This document shows, in pieces, positions 22,159 to 36,500 of a DNA stretch of 64,000 bases (within the stretch, counting starts at the first letter, position 1; the number at the start of each line of letters is the position of its first letter). Location: positions 591,145 through 655,144 of the forward strand of contig NW_003546251.1 in NCBI RefSeq assembly GCF_000090795.2, written 5' to 3'. The notes under the pieces are model-generated. The model was given only the letters and a program-made list of their open reading frames with translations, was not told the origin of the DNA and did not search any database. A program made the position numbers and the translations under genes. The DNA comes from Amphimedon queenslandica. Its lineage: Eukaryota; Porifera; Demospongiae; Haplosclerida; Niphatidae.

Positions 22159-22594
22159 TTTGTGTTCTTAAAATTGCTTCTGTAATCCTCTCTCTCCTCC
22201 TTCAGCAGACTGACTCTTGCTCAATGATGAAACTATGATGCTGCATTACAAACTCAATGTCACCATTAGGACAATAAAAGTTATCATAATAACTGCCTTA
22301 ATAAAATATAAAATAAACTGTTACATTCAACGTGTCTCTCCCACATCACACATTGATTAGCAATTGACAAACATAGAGTGATTATGATGAATTAAGATCA
22401 TGTGTATATACTAGGCTACTATCTCATGCTTTATTTAAAGATCATTACAAGGAAATGGTTAAATAATAATAATGATATCACGCTAAATTATAATAATGAA
22501 AATGAATTACGCTATGCATAATTTGTATGTAACATCACATAGTATAATTTATTATATCAACAGTATATAATCCATTAACATCCTCCCGGTTGTC
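22159..22594. other. intergenic, receptor copy 2 to AS3MT 3' end
   Basis: 436 bp of AT-rich DNA holding the receptor promoter (minus strand) and the AS3MT 3' flank. No repeat unit, ORF or structured RNA could be supported. Confidence 0.6.
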
Positions 22595-25500
22595 TCAGCA
22601 ACAAGACTTTGAACTGGATGCACAGGAGGCTTCCTTGTTGTCACAACAACCGGAGGGAACCGAAATTTGAAACGGATTAAAATCAGAGTATGAGCTCAGA
22701 CTAGGATAAGGAGATGATTGACCTGTCCATGGAGCAAAAGAGAAATGCGATCCTAACCTACTCTCCTTTATCAGGAGGGACACACTAGCAGGAAGGACAA
22801 GTGGAGTTCCTGTCTATAAACATAGCATCAACAGATTATGACAAGTCATTGTATCTGATAGCAATACCTTTAATTCTATGTCATGTGAGAATTTGATCTT
22901 GTTAGGATGATCTGCAATAGTACCTGATGTAGTGGGCATAGGCATATGATGTTATGTGAGTATTGTGATGCATTAGTTCAGATACCATTGTAAGTGATTT
23001 CTTCAGACAGAGTAGAGTCATGCTCATGATGATTAGTCTTGAATAGTCGATAGGTTGCAGAACAGAATTGAGTTTGACCTTAACAAATATACCAAAACGG
23101 CTTTATGCATCAGTAGAGCCATACATGGTATCTATAACCCTTAGCCATGCACACACACACACACACACGCACTTACACATGACATGTACATGTACATACA
23201 TCAAGAGTAGATCTGTTCTTAGATACATGTACATACATACATAAATGGACATCTGCTACTACACCATAATTGCATAATTTACCATAATAGGTGGACAGAG
23301 GTTACTGCATACCGGTAGTGTAGTGCATTACCTGTTCTACCAACCATTGAATTACATTAGATTGTGGTTGAACTAATTAATTCCGCAAATTATATTAATT
23401 TATGATAAGTACAAACAATGTGGCAATAGAGAATGAAATAATAGACATTGCGCAGTTTTTGATGCCAAAAATCAACATGAGCTATTATTATTGTTGCAAA
23501 ATATTCTTACCAAGCAATGAGCTCAATTCTGGATTATCAGGAACAGTAACAGGTGAAGCATCGACTAGTACCGGAGGGGCAAACCCGACCTCAAGAGCTA
23601 TGGACATCAATTCCTTCCATTCAAGAGCACCAGAGATACACTCTCCTATTGTTAATAAAATAATGCTAAAATAATGAATCATGTTCTTTACCCAAAGCAG
23701 TTGAAGTGAGATATTTAGCTTTGGTTTTAGAGCAACTTTGAAAATTTGTAAAAAATTTAAACTTTATCGGAATCAGCTCAAACTTGAAACATAGCATAAG
23801 AACATGTATACGCATCAGGAAAAATTATAAAAATTAAGAATTTTCTCATTTTCATTTTTGGCAAAATTTGGCCAAAACCCCTGTACTATATATAGTACAG
23901 GGACTTTTACCTGATTTTGGAGCAACTTTTAAAAATAATAAAAAAATCCAATCTTGATCAGAATCAGCTCAAACTTGCTACACAACATCAGAACATGTAT
24001 ATGTATCAGAAACAATTATAAAAATGAAGAATTCTCTCCTAGTCATTTTTGGCGAAATTTGTCCAAGTACCCTGTACTATAGTACAGGGACTTTGGCCCA
24101 ATTTTTGAGTAACTTCAAAAATTTATAAAAAATTCAAACTTGATTAAAACCAGCTCAAACTTGAAGCATAGCATAAAAATATGTATATGTATCAGAAAAA
24201 ATTATAAAAATAGAGAATTCTATTTTTTCATTTTTGATGAAATTTAGCTCAACATCATGTACTGCAATAGCCCATAGTCTTGGGCCCAATTTTTGAAAAA
24301 TTATGTTCCTACCATGTAATATCTTGTTGCTTCTTGCTTCCTGTGAGATAGGCCTATCAGCATAAATATCACTGAAATACAACTCACCACCAGCCTAAAG
24401 TGTGTCAAATCAGTAAGAACGACATTAAAACAAGACAAATCAAACAGGATGCAACGAACTTACTTTTAGTGCAGCAAATGCACCCTGGAAGACCTTCCAC
24501 TTGTTTGGACACAAGTTAATAACACAGTTTGAACTAAGTGTAGGAAAAGAGTGGGAAACGGCAGTCATGATTACAAAGGATACTTATCAACAACATTCTA
24601 AAAGGCTATGTATACACAATGACACATACAGCGGGTGCATTGCCATGGTGATCAGTTGATATATGCATGAATGTAAACACTTTCGGTGTTCTTATATACT
24701 TTTCCTTAAATGCCTACGTATCGCTTAATGATAATAATGCATAATGAATATTCCCTTTGCTTAGGGGCAGTGCATGATAGAGGAATGGGACAGGAGGGAG
24801 TTTTATGATAAATTTTATGCACTAATCAACTTCAAAACAGAATCAGTATCAATATGATTTCAAATAAAGATTGATTGCTTCAAGTATTTAATAATACATA
24901 TGGCAACATTCAAGTTCTCCCCCCCCACTCCCAATTCATTCCCCCTGCTCCAATTTCATGCTTAATTATAATGCAATGGCAATGATAATGATAGCAATGA
25001 CAATGCTCCTTACATGATCACATCAATGCTGTCTCTTTCGATTCCTAATTCTATCACATCTTCAATAAGTCCTTCAATAAACACCACATTAGGCGAACCA
25101 TATCCGAATTTACTTGTATGATAATCAACATGCTTTCTAGCAACCTCAATCTAAAACAAGGGTGATAAAAGATTTAGTGTAAATAACTAAGTATATCTAC
25201 TTGTTTCTGACACTGGTTCTTAGAATTGCTCTCTCTCTCTCTCTTGCAATGCTTTCATCTTCAAAATGTCATCTACCAGTGAGCATTCTATTTTCCAATA
25301 ATATTTATATTTAGGGCGACACATTTTAACCACTTAGGCTCCAAAGGGAGTTTACCAAGTCCATTGTGTTATTTAATGCAACCTTAACCTGATGCAATTT
25401 AAATGCAATCACTTACATTTCAGTTTAAAGTGATACAGTGGCACCAGCAAAGCACATTCTTTCCATCTAAATGTCATTCATGTTTCATCATTAGTTTATT

Positions 25501-26730
25501 CACAGTAGAAAGTGCACTCTCGTTTCATTTATCATTGCTGAATGGCACACTAAATTATTTACTCATATTATTACACAATAAAGCTGAGTTTTAGTATGCA
25601 TCATCATCAAGTTAATAATAACTCGCCTAAGCCTTGTAAAAACATATGACATAAACTAATTGAATTAACAGAGAAAGGTGAATACTATTAGTTAGAGTAT
25701 AATATGGAACCATATATGGTATAGAAATGTGCTGCTACATCCATGTGACAATAGAGCAGGAACCAAGTGATTGTGTGGATATGCAGCATCACCCTCATGT
25801 CATTCAGAGGTTGACAGGATATCTAATTATATTCACAACTTGAGGCACAGCATGTGATTCTTTTCATGAGCTCATAAAACAATGACCTTTAGATCCAGTT
25901 TCAATTTTAGCCCAGAAATGAATTCATTGCTCTTGGTAAGGGCTATATATCAATAGCCTGGAGCCACAGTATTTTTTTAGAAAAATGCAGAAATGAAACG
26001 AAAATTGTTTTCTAAAATAACATTTTACCTCTTCAAGGGGCAAGAACTGCATAACACAAACGAGTCGTGTTTGTAACTGCACCAAAAATAACTAGGAAAC
26101 GCATTAGTTTTATACATGCGTATACTCGCTCTGATTACGTCAAATTTTTACAAAATGACAAACACAGGATCTTACGCAATCACACACGTGATCGATGACA
26201 CCATGCACTTATCATGCAGTGGATATGTTAACGATGTTTTGTAGTTATACCTGTTCCTTTGTCATGTCTACTCCAGTCACATATCCTGTCTCTCCCACAA
26301 GCTGACTCAGGACAAAGCAATCTCTCCCTGAGCCACTCCCAAGATCCAAGATGTGACATTTTTCGACGGCTTCGGGAAAAACTAGACCACACCCGTAGTA
26401 CCTGAACAAATTAGTAGATGAGGTGTGAATGTTAATGTCACTTCACATCTGCAAACAAACTCAATTTTTAATTGCATGTAGAGTTATAGATGCATCTATT
26501 TCTTTAAAAGCTTAATAGCAATTATTTCAGTACTTGCTAGTAACTTCTTGATGAATGTTTCCTAGTGCAGTTCTCAGCCGTTCTGAGAGACAGCCTTTGT
26601 TAATTCTTGTACAACAGGCTGTAGTTTTTAAGTCTGAAGTATTGGCCAGAGATTTACCATAGTATTCCTTAACGTCTTGGTGGACCGCAGACTGCTCAGC
26701 CTGCTCAGTTGAAAGGTTAAGGTCAGCCAT
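22595..26730 (-). CDS. AS3MT: arsenite methyltransferase
   Basis: Transfers methyl groups from S-adenosylmethionine to trivalent arsenic in the cytosol. Nine exons (26730-26534, 26401-26251, 25150-25014, 24533-24464, 24394-24313, 23645-23511, 23078-22986, 22923-22868, 22813-22595) give 379 aa, matching the family length of about 375. The SAM motif is [13 protein letters not shown]. The four cysteines known to bind or methylate arsenic are all there: TTACCT (Cys32 region), YYGCGLV (Cys61), SNCVINL (Cys156) and [10 protein letters not shown] (Cys206). [10 protein letters not shown] is also characteristic. The C-terminus is Cys-rich (CCDNKEASC...KSCC), as in animal AS3MT. The start ATG 26730 ([10 protein letters not shown]) is the first in frame. 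Introns contain a repeat array (23710-24330). Confidence 0.93.
23710..24330 (+). repeat. repeat array, about three units of 187-190 bp, with perfect palindromes
   Basis: Lies in the AS3MT intron 23646-24312 and runs into its donor region. Units repeat at AATCAGCTCAAACTTG (about 23771, 23961, 24148). The first two units end in perfect palindromes: 23879-23902 (24 nt, centre TATATATA) and 24070-24089 (CCCTGTACTATAGTACAGGG); the third is decayed. The family is related to the 177-bp units at 42000-42960. Confidence 0.85.
25151..26250. other. AS3MT intron 2, no internal feature
   Basis: A 1.1-kb intron with a short CT run (about 25231-25244). Nothing coding or structured is recognisable on either strand. 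Confidence 0.6.
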
Positions 26731-27110
26731 TTTCACATAAATTAATTATTGTCTGAGATAAGGTATGTGGTGGAATGAATGATGTCAACTTCCTTTTTCT
26801 CAATTTCCTGTACCATGGTTTATCTCAATAAAATTACCCACATCAAAGTGCAAAACACTGACCTCTTCCTGTAAAAATTCATTTTCAGCGAGCAACACTT
26901 TTAATTTCTTTCAAAAAAATATATTTTTAGTGAATTGATTCTGATTGAAGATTATGATACAACAGTAACAACGACAGTTTAACAAACGTACATAATAATA
27001 AAGATAATAAATACACAAGGTAGTGATAATAATTGATCCTTTACATACAGAGAAGTAATATTGATTATAAAGTAATGATAAATAATAACTGAGTTATTTG
27101 TGGACCTGAT
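26731..27110. other. intergenic, AS3MT 5' end to MKP 3' end
   Basis: 380 bp of AT-rich DNA containing the AS3MT promoter and the phosphatase 3' flank. No distinct elements were identified. Confidence 0.6.
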
Positions 27111-28816
27111 TCATGTACAAGTGGTTGAAAGATTAAGTGATAAAGTTAACGAACGCTGGCTCGCTTCCACTCTGCAAGGGCTGACTTGATTAGTACTAGT
27201 AGTGCTTTTCCTACGTGTGAATTCATCATTCAACGAGAGTCTCAGCCCATCTCTACTCCTACTGCTTGCAGCTGGGAGTGATCCTTTTCTAACCGGAACA
27301 GAGTTCACTCCTGTAGCTCCAAAGTTCTTTATTGCCGGTATCAAAGACTCCGAGAAACTACACACCTGCTCTGTGTTTGCTGTTGGTAGACTCTCTTCGA
27401 AAAAAGAAGTGTTCTTGGTTGCTTGGGAAGGCGATTGACACGAGAGACAGTTCACGTGAGTGTTAGTGACAGTTGAAGTGGTACATGTCATTTGTGAGCT
27501 AACTGTTGTCCAGTGTAACTCCAAGTTCTTCTGATGGACCATTAGCTGTCCCATGAAGCCAAGGTTAGGTGATATGATGGGCCGTCTGCTCTGAACGTAC
27601 TTGTAAGCCTCGGTCATTGTTACTTTCTTGTGCTGCATCAGATAGGCAATGCATACAGTGGCGGAGCGTGAGATACCAGCATGGCAATGAACAAATACTC
27701 GGCCACCTTTACTCTTGATTTCATCTGAAGGGAAGGAAAAGAGAAAGATGCTTAATTAATGTGATCAATAAGTATAACATATTATGTTATTTGCTCTGAA
27801 ATTGTAATTATGTCCTTTTATGCATAAATAATTGTACTTTAACAAGCAGGCATGATCAAATTTGGATGTGTGTGTCTGGTAATTATGTATCCTTACCAAT
27901 AAAGTTAATGGCCGTCTGTAGTCTAGACAACAAGTCAGCTTGATGAGTGTCTTCTACTGGTATAGACTTATACTCAAGATAAGGCTCAAAGTGATTCGGG
28001 CAAGATGTTGTGATATTGAGGACGGCCGTGATGTTCATTTTCTTGAGTATCCTGAGATCAGAGGAGTCCTTGGCACTCCCCAGATAAAGGAAGGGTAGTA
28101 TTTCAACTGGAGTGCCCTCTGGAGTGTCATAGCCAGTGCAGTCCACAGAAGAGGTCGGGAGGGTTGCCAGAGTGGGAGAAAGGGCCTTGCTTGGCTCACT
28201 AGAGTTGCAAAGGCTTGGATATGCTTCTTGGAAAGTTTCCATACCACCTAGAGCCAAAAGAGAAAACAATCAATGGACTGTGTTGATATTGTGGTCAATA
28301 CTAATAATGTTAGATATGATAAACATGGACTACTGCCAAAGTAAATTGTACACAAAAGCAAGATAAACAATGCTACATTCGCTGTACTGACTTACCTAGT
28401 AATACTCTGATGTTTAGCTTGTTTTCGAATCTTGCTTGCAGTGTCTCTACCAATTTAACAAGATCTGCTTTCGTCTCTGAAGGTGTGGAGTTGCTGTCGT
28501 AGAGGACAATCCGCTCTGCGGCACCAATGCTGCTTAGAAGAGAAGTATCAGTTAGTCTCAGTATCAGGGAGTCGAGTGATGCGGTTCCTTTCAGTAGACG
28601 CTTCATTAGCATAGGAGCAAAGGCAAAGCTCCTAGCATTGTCGATGTGCTTGCCAGAGTAGAGGGAGAAGGAGCGCGTGTCCAAGAGCAGCCATTGCTCC
28701 CTGTCTTCCTCTATTTTCTTGGCTAGTTCTGAAGGACAGATCCAGATAAATTTTGGGCTGTCTGTAGTTGCAGCAGGCTGTCTAAAGTGTCCATCTCTTT
28801 CAACAGTAGTATCCAT
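27111..28816 (-). CDS. MAP-kinase phosphatase (rhodanese + dual-specificity phosphatase)
   Basis: Dephosphorylates Thr/Tyr of activated MAP kinases. Three exons (28816-28396, 28247-27897, 27724-27111) give 461 aa. Residues about 20-130 are a rhodanese/CDC25-like domain (WLLLDTRSFSLYSGKHI), with a basic kinase-interaction motif (MKRLLKG) where MKPs dock MAPKs. Residues about 175-320 are the DSP domain: ILPFLYLGSAKDSSD, LNITTSCPNHF, general-acid Asp in SIPVEDTHQADL, catalytic loop VFVHCHAGISRSAT (HCx5R), and RPIISPNLGFMGQL. This order matches the DUSP1/2/4/5 group. A Ser-rich tail of about 140 residues follows. The start at 28816 (MDTTVERDG) was chosen as the first true ATG of the frame. Exact DUSP orthology is not resolved. 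It is divergent from SFXN5, 232 bp away. Confidence 0.88.
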
Positions 28817-29048
28817 ACTCACTGTAGAATATTGTAAAATTTTATTTGAGCAAAGGTTATTGTTCACTAACTAAGCTCTGGTTGTGATTTTGATCATTGA
28901 TTTCTCTTGTTTATATACATGAGCCTAGACTGCCATGTGTACTATTTATAGATTTAGCTTACATTATGTAATTAGGTGTGTCATCACACCCCTCCTGATC
29001 CTGCCGAGCTCCACCTCTCAATCAATACCACTAGCAGCACTGCACACA
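28817..29048. promoter_or_regulatory. shared divergent promoter, MKP / SFXN5
   Basis: 232 bp between opposed start codons. A TATTTATAGATTT stretch at about 28944 and a C-rich segment (28988-29020) are present. No specific factor sites are claimed. Confidence 0.4.
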
Positions 29049-32000
29049 ATGTCTGTGTATCCACCTTTTGTCCTCGATAAGTCAAGATTTGACCAGGTAC
29101 AACCTTTTGTATAGATCTACAATGTATTATATACCTATGGTGTATGGTACAAGTCTTGTATTAAAAGCTTACACAATGCATACACTATATTTATACACAG
29201 CAATATTCCTATCTCCTTTCTTCGTCTATTCAGAGTACTTTCAATGGAAGATTGAGACATTTCATTGATATTGTGGACCCAAGGACTTTATTTACATCCA
29301 ATGTAAGCCACCACTACGGACCAGACACAGACTAGACACATTGCAATGTCATGATGACCACATTGTTACACTCTAACTATTAAAATTTAATTTTTGTTTA
29401 ACACACATTTCCAGCCCCTCCTTTTGTTTCATGGCCAAATAAGTATGACGTGTGGAGTAATGTGTGTTCAAACAAAGCAAATTGACTGGTAATTGTTGAC
29501 ATGTACAATTATGAAGAAATCACTGTACAACTGATCATTTTTCCATCTTTGGATTGCTGATGTGAATGATTCTTGAGTTACATGTATGTATAAGGAGCCT
29601 GCTTTTTGTAATAACAATAATGATAATAAAAGAGCTCTGAAATCATGCAATAATCTGCCTATGTACTTGCTCCATATTATTAGTACTATTGATGCTATAG
29701 TATTGTGAGTTTAATGTGCTTATTGGTTCAGTGCATAGGCTAATAGGGTCTAGTGTTTATGATTATGTCAGTGTCTTGTTTTTGTGTCAGAGCCTTGTTT
29801 ATCATTACAAGTATGGACGAGTCATTTTTATGCTCATGTCCGTAGTGTCTCAATTTTTGTAAGGAAGCGAACCGTGATTGACCTGGCCTTTTATGTTATT
29901 ATTGTAGAATGAAATAATGATTACTCTCATAGACTGATTATCATATCTTTGTCATTATTGTAGCAAAGGCTAGAAGCATCCGTTAAACTGCTGGAAGACT
30001 TTAAAGAGGGGAAGATAGGCCCTAATGTGACGAACAAAGAGGTCAGTGTACATCAAAAGCATCACTTGAAGCCACGTTCCAACTATTACATACTATTACT
30101 CATACATGTGCAGACATACATGTACCGGTACATACATACACATGTATATGCATTCCTGAGAGACATTCCTTACAGCCTAGCAACCTAATAGTCACTAATA
30201 GAGGTTAGACAAGACAGAAAACAGAGACATGCTTTAAAGGGTATCTACACACATTGACGTACGTTGCATGCACCTTTGTCTAGCTGGAAATTGTTATAGT
30301 TCCGGCTTTAGAGGACAGAATTTAGTACATGCCTGTGACATCATTGCTTGAGTGGCGAGGCTTTAGACAGTATAGTCTTACTGTCAGGTGGTCAGTATGG
30401 ATTACTTCCAGTGTATATGCACATGCACTCGCAATATGGAAGGAAAAGGATACTCTATTACTAAGAACAGTTACTAGATCCTCTCTCTCTCTCTCAATGA
30501 CAGCTCTTTCAGTTACTGGTCCGGGGAGAACATGGACAGTCGATATTCTTGTCTTGTTACCTCGTAGGTATAATTTCTGGAGGTAAAAACCTGGCTCATT
30601 CATTATATGGACTTTGATTCTTGGTATTGCAATGTATTAGTCCACTCACTTGCTCTGTTTTCTATTGTCTCTATCACATACAATAACATTGGCCGTTGAT
30701 TTCTCATTGAGAATGAGACCAGTTGTCTGGACATTAGCTCATCTTTCTCTCATTGGTGTATCACTCTGTTTTGCATGTATCACTTCTTGTTTTGATGCAA
30801 AGTGTCTTTTTCTGAATGGATTGTTTGGCCCTTTGTCTTTTGGCTGAAATGCATGACTTTGTACTTGTGTCAGAAACTAACTGGAACTCATGTTATGTAT
30901 AATAATTGGAAGTTGATGCCCATGACTGCTTTTATGGCTGATTGCGTGCATGTACATGTATTGGGGACTCTAGCATGCACTGCAAATGTCCCAGTATCGC
31001 TAAATCTTGGAATTAAATGGTCAATGGCTGTATTGTGCAATATTCCGTTAATTGTACGAGAGCTCTAAAGTTGACAATACACTACATGAAGTTTGTGTTC
31101 ATTGCTAATGTGCGAGTGTGATTAAGCAAGTGTTTGTGTGTGTGTACAATAAGGCACTTGTGTGTTCTACAGCCTATCTTAATAATCTAATGTACGTGCT
31201 CTTAGTAAAGCATGCACTACTAATGTGCTCTGTATGAAAACACACAATAAAGTTATGGCCTGTTGGATTGGGCTGCACACGTGTGTCTTTCATTAGCCCA
31301 TAAATGCTGCATGTCTAGTCTCGTGACATCCACTGCATATTGCATTAGCATATCCAATTTAAAAACTCCTACTACTCAACTATCTTAGCTAACACAATTA
31401 TATATATATATGGCACTATTATATTAAGCTCATATGATGCATTAACTTAGGATTGGATTTCCCTATTCCTGGCTACAGCGAGTCTAGTAGCTGAGCTATT
31501 GTTTTGGTGTATAGTAATCTTGAAACCATCATTGCCAGTCTTTAAATAAACATTGAAGGATGATAGCAATCAGCTAATTAGTCTACTGCTTCAAATCCAG
31601 TTGAGAAAGGGAGAGAGATTAGCATTTAAGGGGAACTGGGAAAGCAGATTGAAAAGGAAGAGGTTGTTTTTTCAACTTTATGTCACAATTTGTATCTGCA
31701 TAAATTGACATAGTGAATGAATGCGCGCATGTGCATGTCCATGTGTATGCTTCGTTAGATAGTTGTCTTTGGTGGTTCCCTCTATTGTTTGTGGAGGAAA
31801 TGAATCAACATTATTGTAGACTTGTTTATTTTATAACTCAATCAATGCCGAGTCTCACTCCTACATGTACAATGTATGCATGTACATGATACATGCAAAT
31901 GCAAGCAAATCTAGACATACCCTTTGTCACTCTGTGTGCCATCATTTTACTCCTTTTTGTTGTGAGTTTCAGAGTCAGTGGTTAGTTGTTACATGTACTT

Positions 32001-33460
32001 TCAATTACTACATGCATATGGGCTCTTGCCTGTGTAATTGACTGCGATTAATATTATTATATCATTATTAGTATACAGTACTATTATATGCTCTAGCTGT
32101 TTCCATGTAGGCATAGTTCTGATTTGCATAACCACTGCAATTATACTTGGTACCAAAACCTTTAATGATAATTTGTGGTGAGTATTATGGGTTTTCACTA
32201 AAAGTTACACAACATTTGTGCAAGTACTACAAGTTCTGGTTCCACATAACGGACAGGTTATTGTTTGATAGGCTGCTTAATCCTATTATGAAGCCCTAAG
32301 CATTATTATTATTATTATCATAATGTACCAATTATCATAATAGTACTATATAAGTCCCTTGAATAGATTCTGTGTACAATGATGAAAGTGTGAGACAGTC
32401 ATATTGTCCTTACCCCATTGCTATCAGTGTCTATCTATGGTTCATTTGATTTCATTAAGAAAGTGTGTCTGTGCGAACTTTGCTTCCTATTGTATTCATG
32501 TGTACACAGAATCTTTATGTATGCTTTGAACGCGAGTATGTGTATCGAGTACTGACTTCAAAGGAAAGATTTTGTTTCATATTCGACTTATTCTCACAAC
32601 TCTGGACTGTAGACCATATTTCAGAATAACAATCTTTGACCCTGTTTGTCTTTCATGTTGTGTACAATGTGCGTTACTAAAAGAAGCCTAACATGTTGTG
32701 TAGTGTGTACCCTGTTTGTTACTTTTCAATGTTTGGAAAGAAAATGAAAGAAGCAGGGCTGACAGATACTGAGATCGGAGAGAGGAAATTCATAATGATA
32801 TCATTTACTAGTACACGAAAGTCCATAAGTTCATTGAATTCATGTCCAGTGTATAACAGTGCATATAATGAATGCGGTTACACAGGCTATTTACTCTGTA
32901 TTACAGTGGTCATTTACGCAAGTCACACTTGAGGAGGGGTTCAGTTACATAAGAAGATGATGAGTCAGTATTCATGTGACCATTACAAACAGTGACCGCT
33001 CCTATGATTAATACAGGGTACTTGCATAGTCTTACATAATAGGAAAACATGAGCTGAAGTCATCAGACTATAATATTTTAATTAACCTTAAAGTTTATAC
33101 ATTGCGATGCACCTGTCCCTGTACTATAGCACCTGCCCCTGGGGCAGTTCAATCTAGTATATAGCTGTATTATACCAGTTAGGAAGTACAATTAATGTAT
33201 TTATGTTTGCACTTGTTTACGCCTGTTTGATGTCTCGCACTCTATGCTAGAATGTTCCATTTCCTCCTCCTCCTTAATAATTATAAATTGCTGTCCATGC
33301 AGGCTTACTTTTAATAGTGTCTTCCTTTTTCATGTGTATCTACCCTCAATGTTTTTAACTGTATGCAAATATTTTCTCTCAAGCCACTCATTAGTTCCTT
33401 GCTACCAATCTAATTTCCCTTGGACTCTCTTCACTGAAATTCATACACATACGCACATAT

Positions 33461-33513
<53 letters not shown>

Positions 33514-36500
33514 ATATGTACCAGTAATTCCTAGCATTGTAATGTGGTGCTGGAACTTCTTGTTCAGTATGCAAAAAATTTCTTACATCATTTAGGTGGA
33601 GGTTTGTGCCATTTAGGGCATAATAAACGTTCGTGACTAACAAATTATCATTTTATTAGTTCAGATCTGTTTTTACCATACATGTCACGAATATGATTGC
33701 ATAGTTGAATTCCATTCATACTTTTATTGTTTGGTAATGTGTATAATGTCCATGTTAATATGTCATTTTCTTGCATGACTTTTATGTTGCCTGGTAACTT
33801 ATTGACCGTGTGCAGAGTCATGTTCCTGATTCTGTTGGTACAATGTTTTGTGATTTCAATTGACATATAAACAATGATGAAATGTTGCCTATCCTTATGA
33901 TATTACAGGTGATATTGATATGAGATGCATGCTAAACATATTGCAATCGTTTGATCTGTGATCTGGCAAAGAGTATAGGGATATACAGAATATTCAAGCT
34001 TATCTACTAATGGTTCTAAGCCTCAATCTGCTTGCTATTATTAATAATAATAATATTAATATTATTTTATATATTATTAATTATTTTGTTGTAGCATATG
34101 AAAATATCATTTTGTGATTGTCTATACACAATTCTGCCACCTTCTCTTATTGAGCAATGCGTCATAATTTCACTAATACCAGTTACATCATTGCTTTGTT
34201 TTCTACCAATCACTGTAGATTACACACGCTTACAGTTCCTTATCTTGAATCAGCTTTATTTCCTAATTCTGATCTGATCATGATATAATTGTAATGGTAA
34301 ACTGCTTGCGGCTTTATGCATCTGTGCCTCCATCTAATACGTGTTTGTGTTTAGGATTTAGTTAGTTGTTATAATAACATTGATATCATTAAGTTACTCT
34401 CAGTCGAATTACTCTGTACTGAGAAGTGCACGGTGTACAAGAAGACATGTGGCCAGGCCACCTGTACTTATAGATGTACCTACACAATGTATTTGTTGTG
34501 TACATGTAGTTGTATAGCTTTAAGTTGTCATTGTATTTTGACGAGTGACATCCTCATTCCTTGGTCCTTGTCTTTGGCACTCTTCGTTGCCTTGAAAACA
34601 AATTATGTCACTTTGTTGTCGCTTCTGTCTTCATCAAATGACCATGTTTTGAGAATACACTGACATTCTTTGAAAGATCTTCCTCAAGATTAGTTATTGT
34701 TAGTAAATATGTTGTGGAATCCATTCTTGTTATAGTGGTTTTGGAGGAAATGAGCTTTTTTGTACTGTAAAACCACCTCATCTGTACCTTCTCTTATGAA
34801 CCAGTTTTGTTGTTTATGAAGTAATGGAAATACCATGAGAGTTGTATATAATGCAGTCTTTCAATACATATTATATTCTGTGATTCTGTAAAGTGTATTT
34901 GTTGTAATGTTCTTATGTTGTGGTAATGTGTATCTGAGCCCTGACCTTTTATCATTCTTGCATTATGACAAAAGCATCACTAGATATACTGAAAGTTCAG
35001 GCTATATAGACTAGTATTACTGTTTTGTCAATAGACCCCCCATTGCTTATTTTTGGGTGAGTATATCTTAGTCAGTATACCTGTCTCTGTTGTTCTAATA
35101 AGACGTTACATCGTACATGATGCATGTACATGTAGACACATGTTTGTCTCTTGTGACACTATCTGCATCTGTATCAGTTCTCTACCCTTAAGCTATTCTG
35201 TGCATGCATCCATGAATCCATTATTATTTACTCTCTTGATACATGTTACATCATGTATGTGTATGACAATCTTGTGTGCTGATGTACCTGTGGGTGGTGG
35301 TATAGTTTTGATTGTATTCTATGACTAAAATAAGTCTGAAGTTCAGGTTATATATGCTAATCGGAATGCATCCAATTAGATCTTAAGTCCAATTACATGT
35401 GCATCCTGATCAAACAAAGTTTAAAGTAAATTGAATTTTAGTCGTAGGACCTGAACATAATAGCTATAGCGTCATTATACCTGGTAATGATTATTTTCTA
35501 TTTTGTCATGATTACCTAAACTCTCTCTCTCTCTCCCTTCCTTCTCTTTCCTCATCTCTTCCCTTCCTCTATTTTTCTTCCCTTTTCTCTGCATCCTTTA
35601 TTAGTTATGGGAAGCTCAGAAGATCAAACAGGTTTGTCATTCTGAAACACCTGCTATACCGTATCCATGTAATTTTGTGCCTGTGTGTACATGCACATTT
35701 ATGTTTTTACAAGTACTAAGTAAAGGACATACAGATCTTCCAAGACATTTGGAGGGAATCATACTTTTAAGCTACAATAACAACAACATCCTTTTAATGA
35801 CATGGCTTCATGTTGTTTGTGTACATGTACATGCACATGTACATGTACATATATGTACATGCGCATGTACATGTACATGTACATGTACGTATATGTACAT
35901 GCACACATGCATGTTACATGCACATGTATGAACATAAATGTGGTTGTGTATGTATGCTGTAATGGTAGTAAACAAGACTGTGTGGGTATGTATAAGCTGT
36001 TCAAAGCATAACATAGTATTAAGAGTATATCCATTGTTATGTGATTGTGTGTGTTGTACATGTACATATGCATGATACATGACGTAGTACATATCATTGT
36101 GTTATTCTTAAAATTGTATTTGTGTTAGTAAAGTTGTTTGTTGGTTTCCGTCTTACTGTTGGTGATATCATTATTTTATACTTCTATTTCGATTCATTAG
36201 AGGATTGTGTGTTTGTTGTTGTTGTTGTTGAAGCTGTTGCTTATTTTGTTTGTCCACGTCCATGAATACATTAACCATGCCTTGTATAGACTATAGTGTT
36301 GCATTGTAATGGTGAATAGTAATGGTAAACATGTTTGAATGGAGAAGAATGAATTTTATGAGTTTCCGGTTATGAATTTATTTTAAATGAGAAAAAAGAT
36401 TCCCCTTGTTTATTTTTTTACTTTTTTAGGCTATAATTCATCCTGATACTGGGAAAAAGGTACCCCTACCATTTCGGATGTCAGGTGAAGCAATTAATAA

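Noticed and set aside
30322-31068. Several 65-93 codon ORFs on both strands in SFXN5 intron 3
   Set aside because: They overlap each other antisense, have no domain motifs, and coding composition is not distinct from the surrounding intron.
33244-33643. ORFs with HTHTHTHT or VCVCVCVC runs
   Set aside because: Produced by the CA/TG microsatellite at 33464-33511.
35677-36097. Overlapping ORFs rich in Cys/Thr/His/Val ([12 protein letters not shown])
   Set aside because: Composition artefact of the ACATGTAC tract inside an intron; no start context or family motif.
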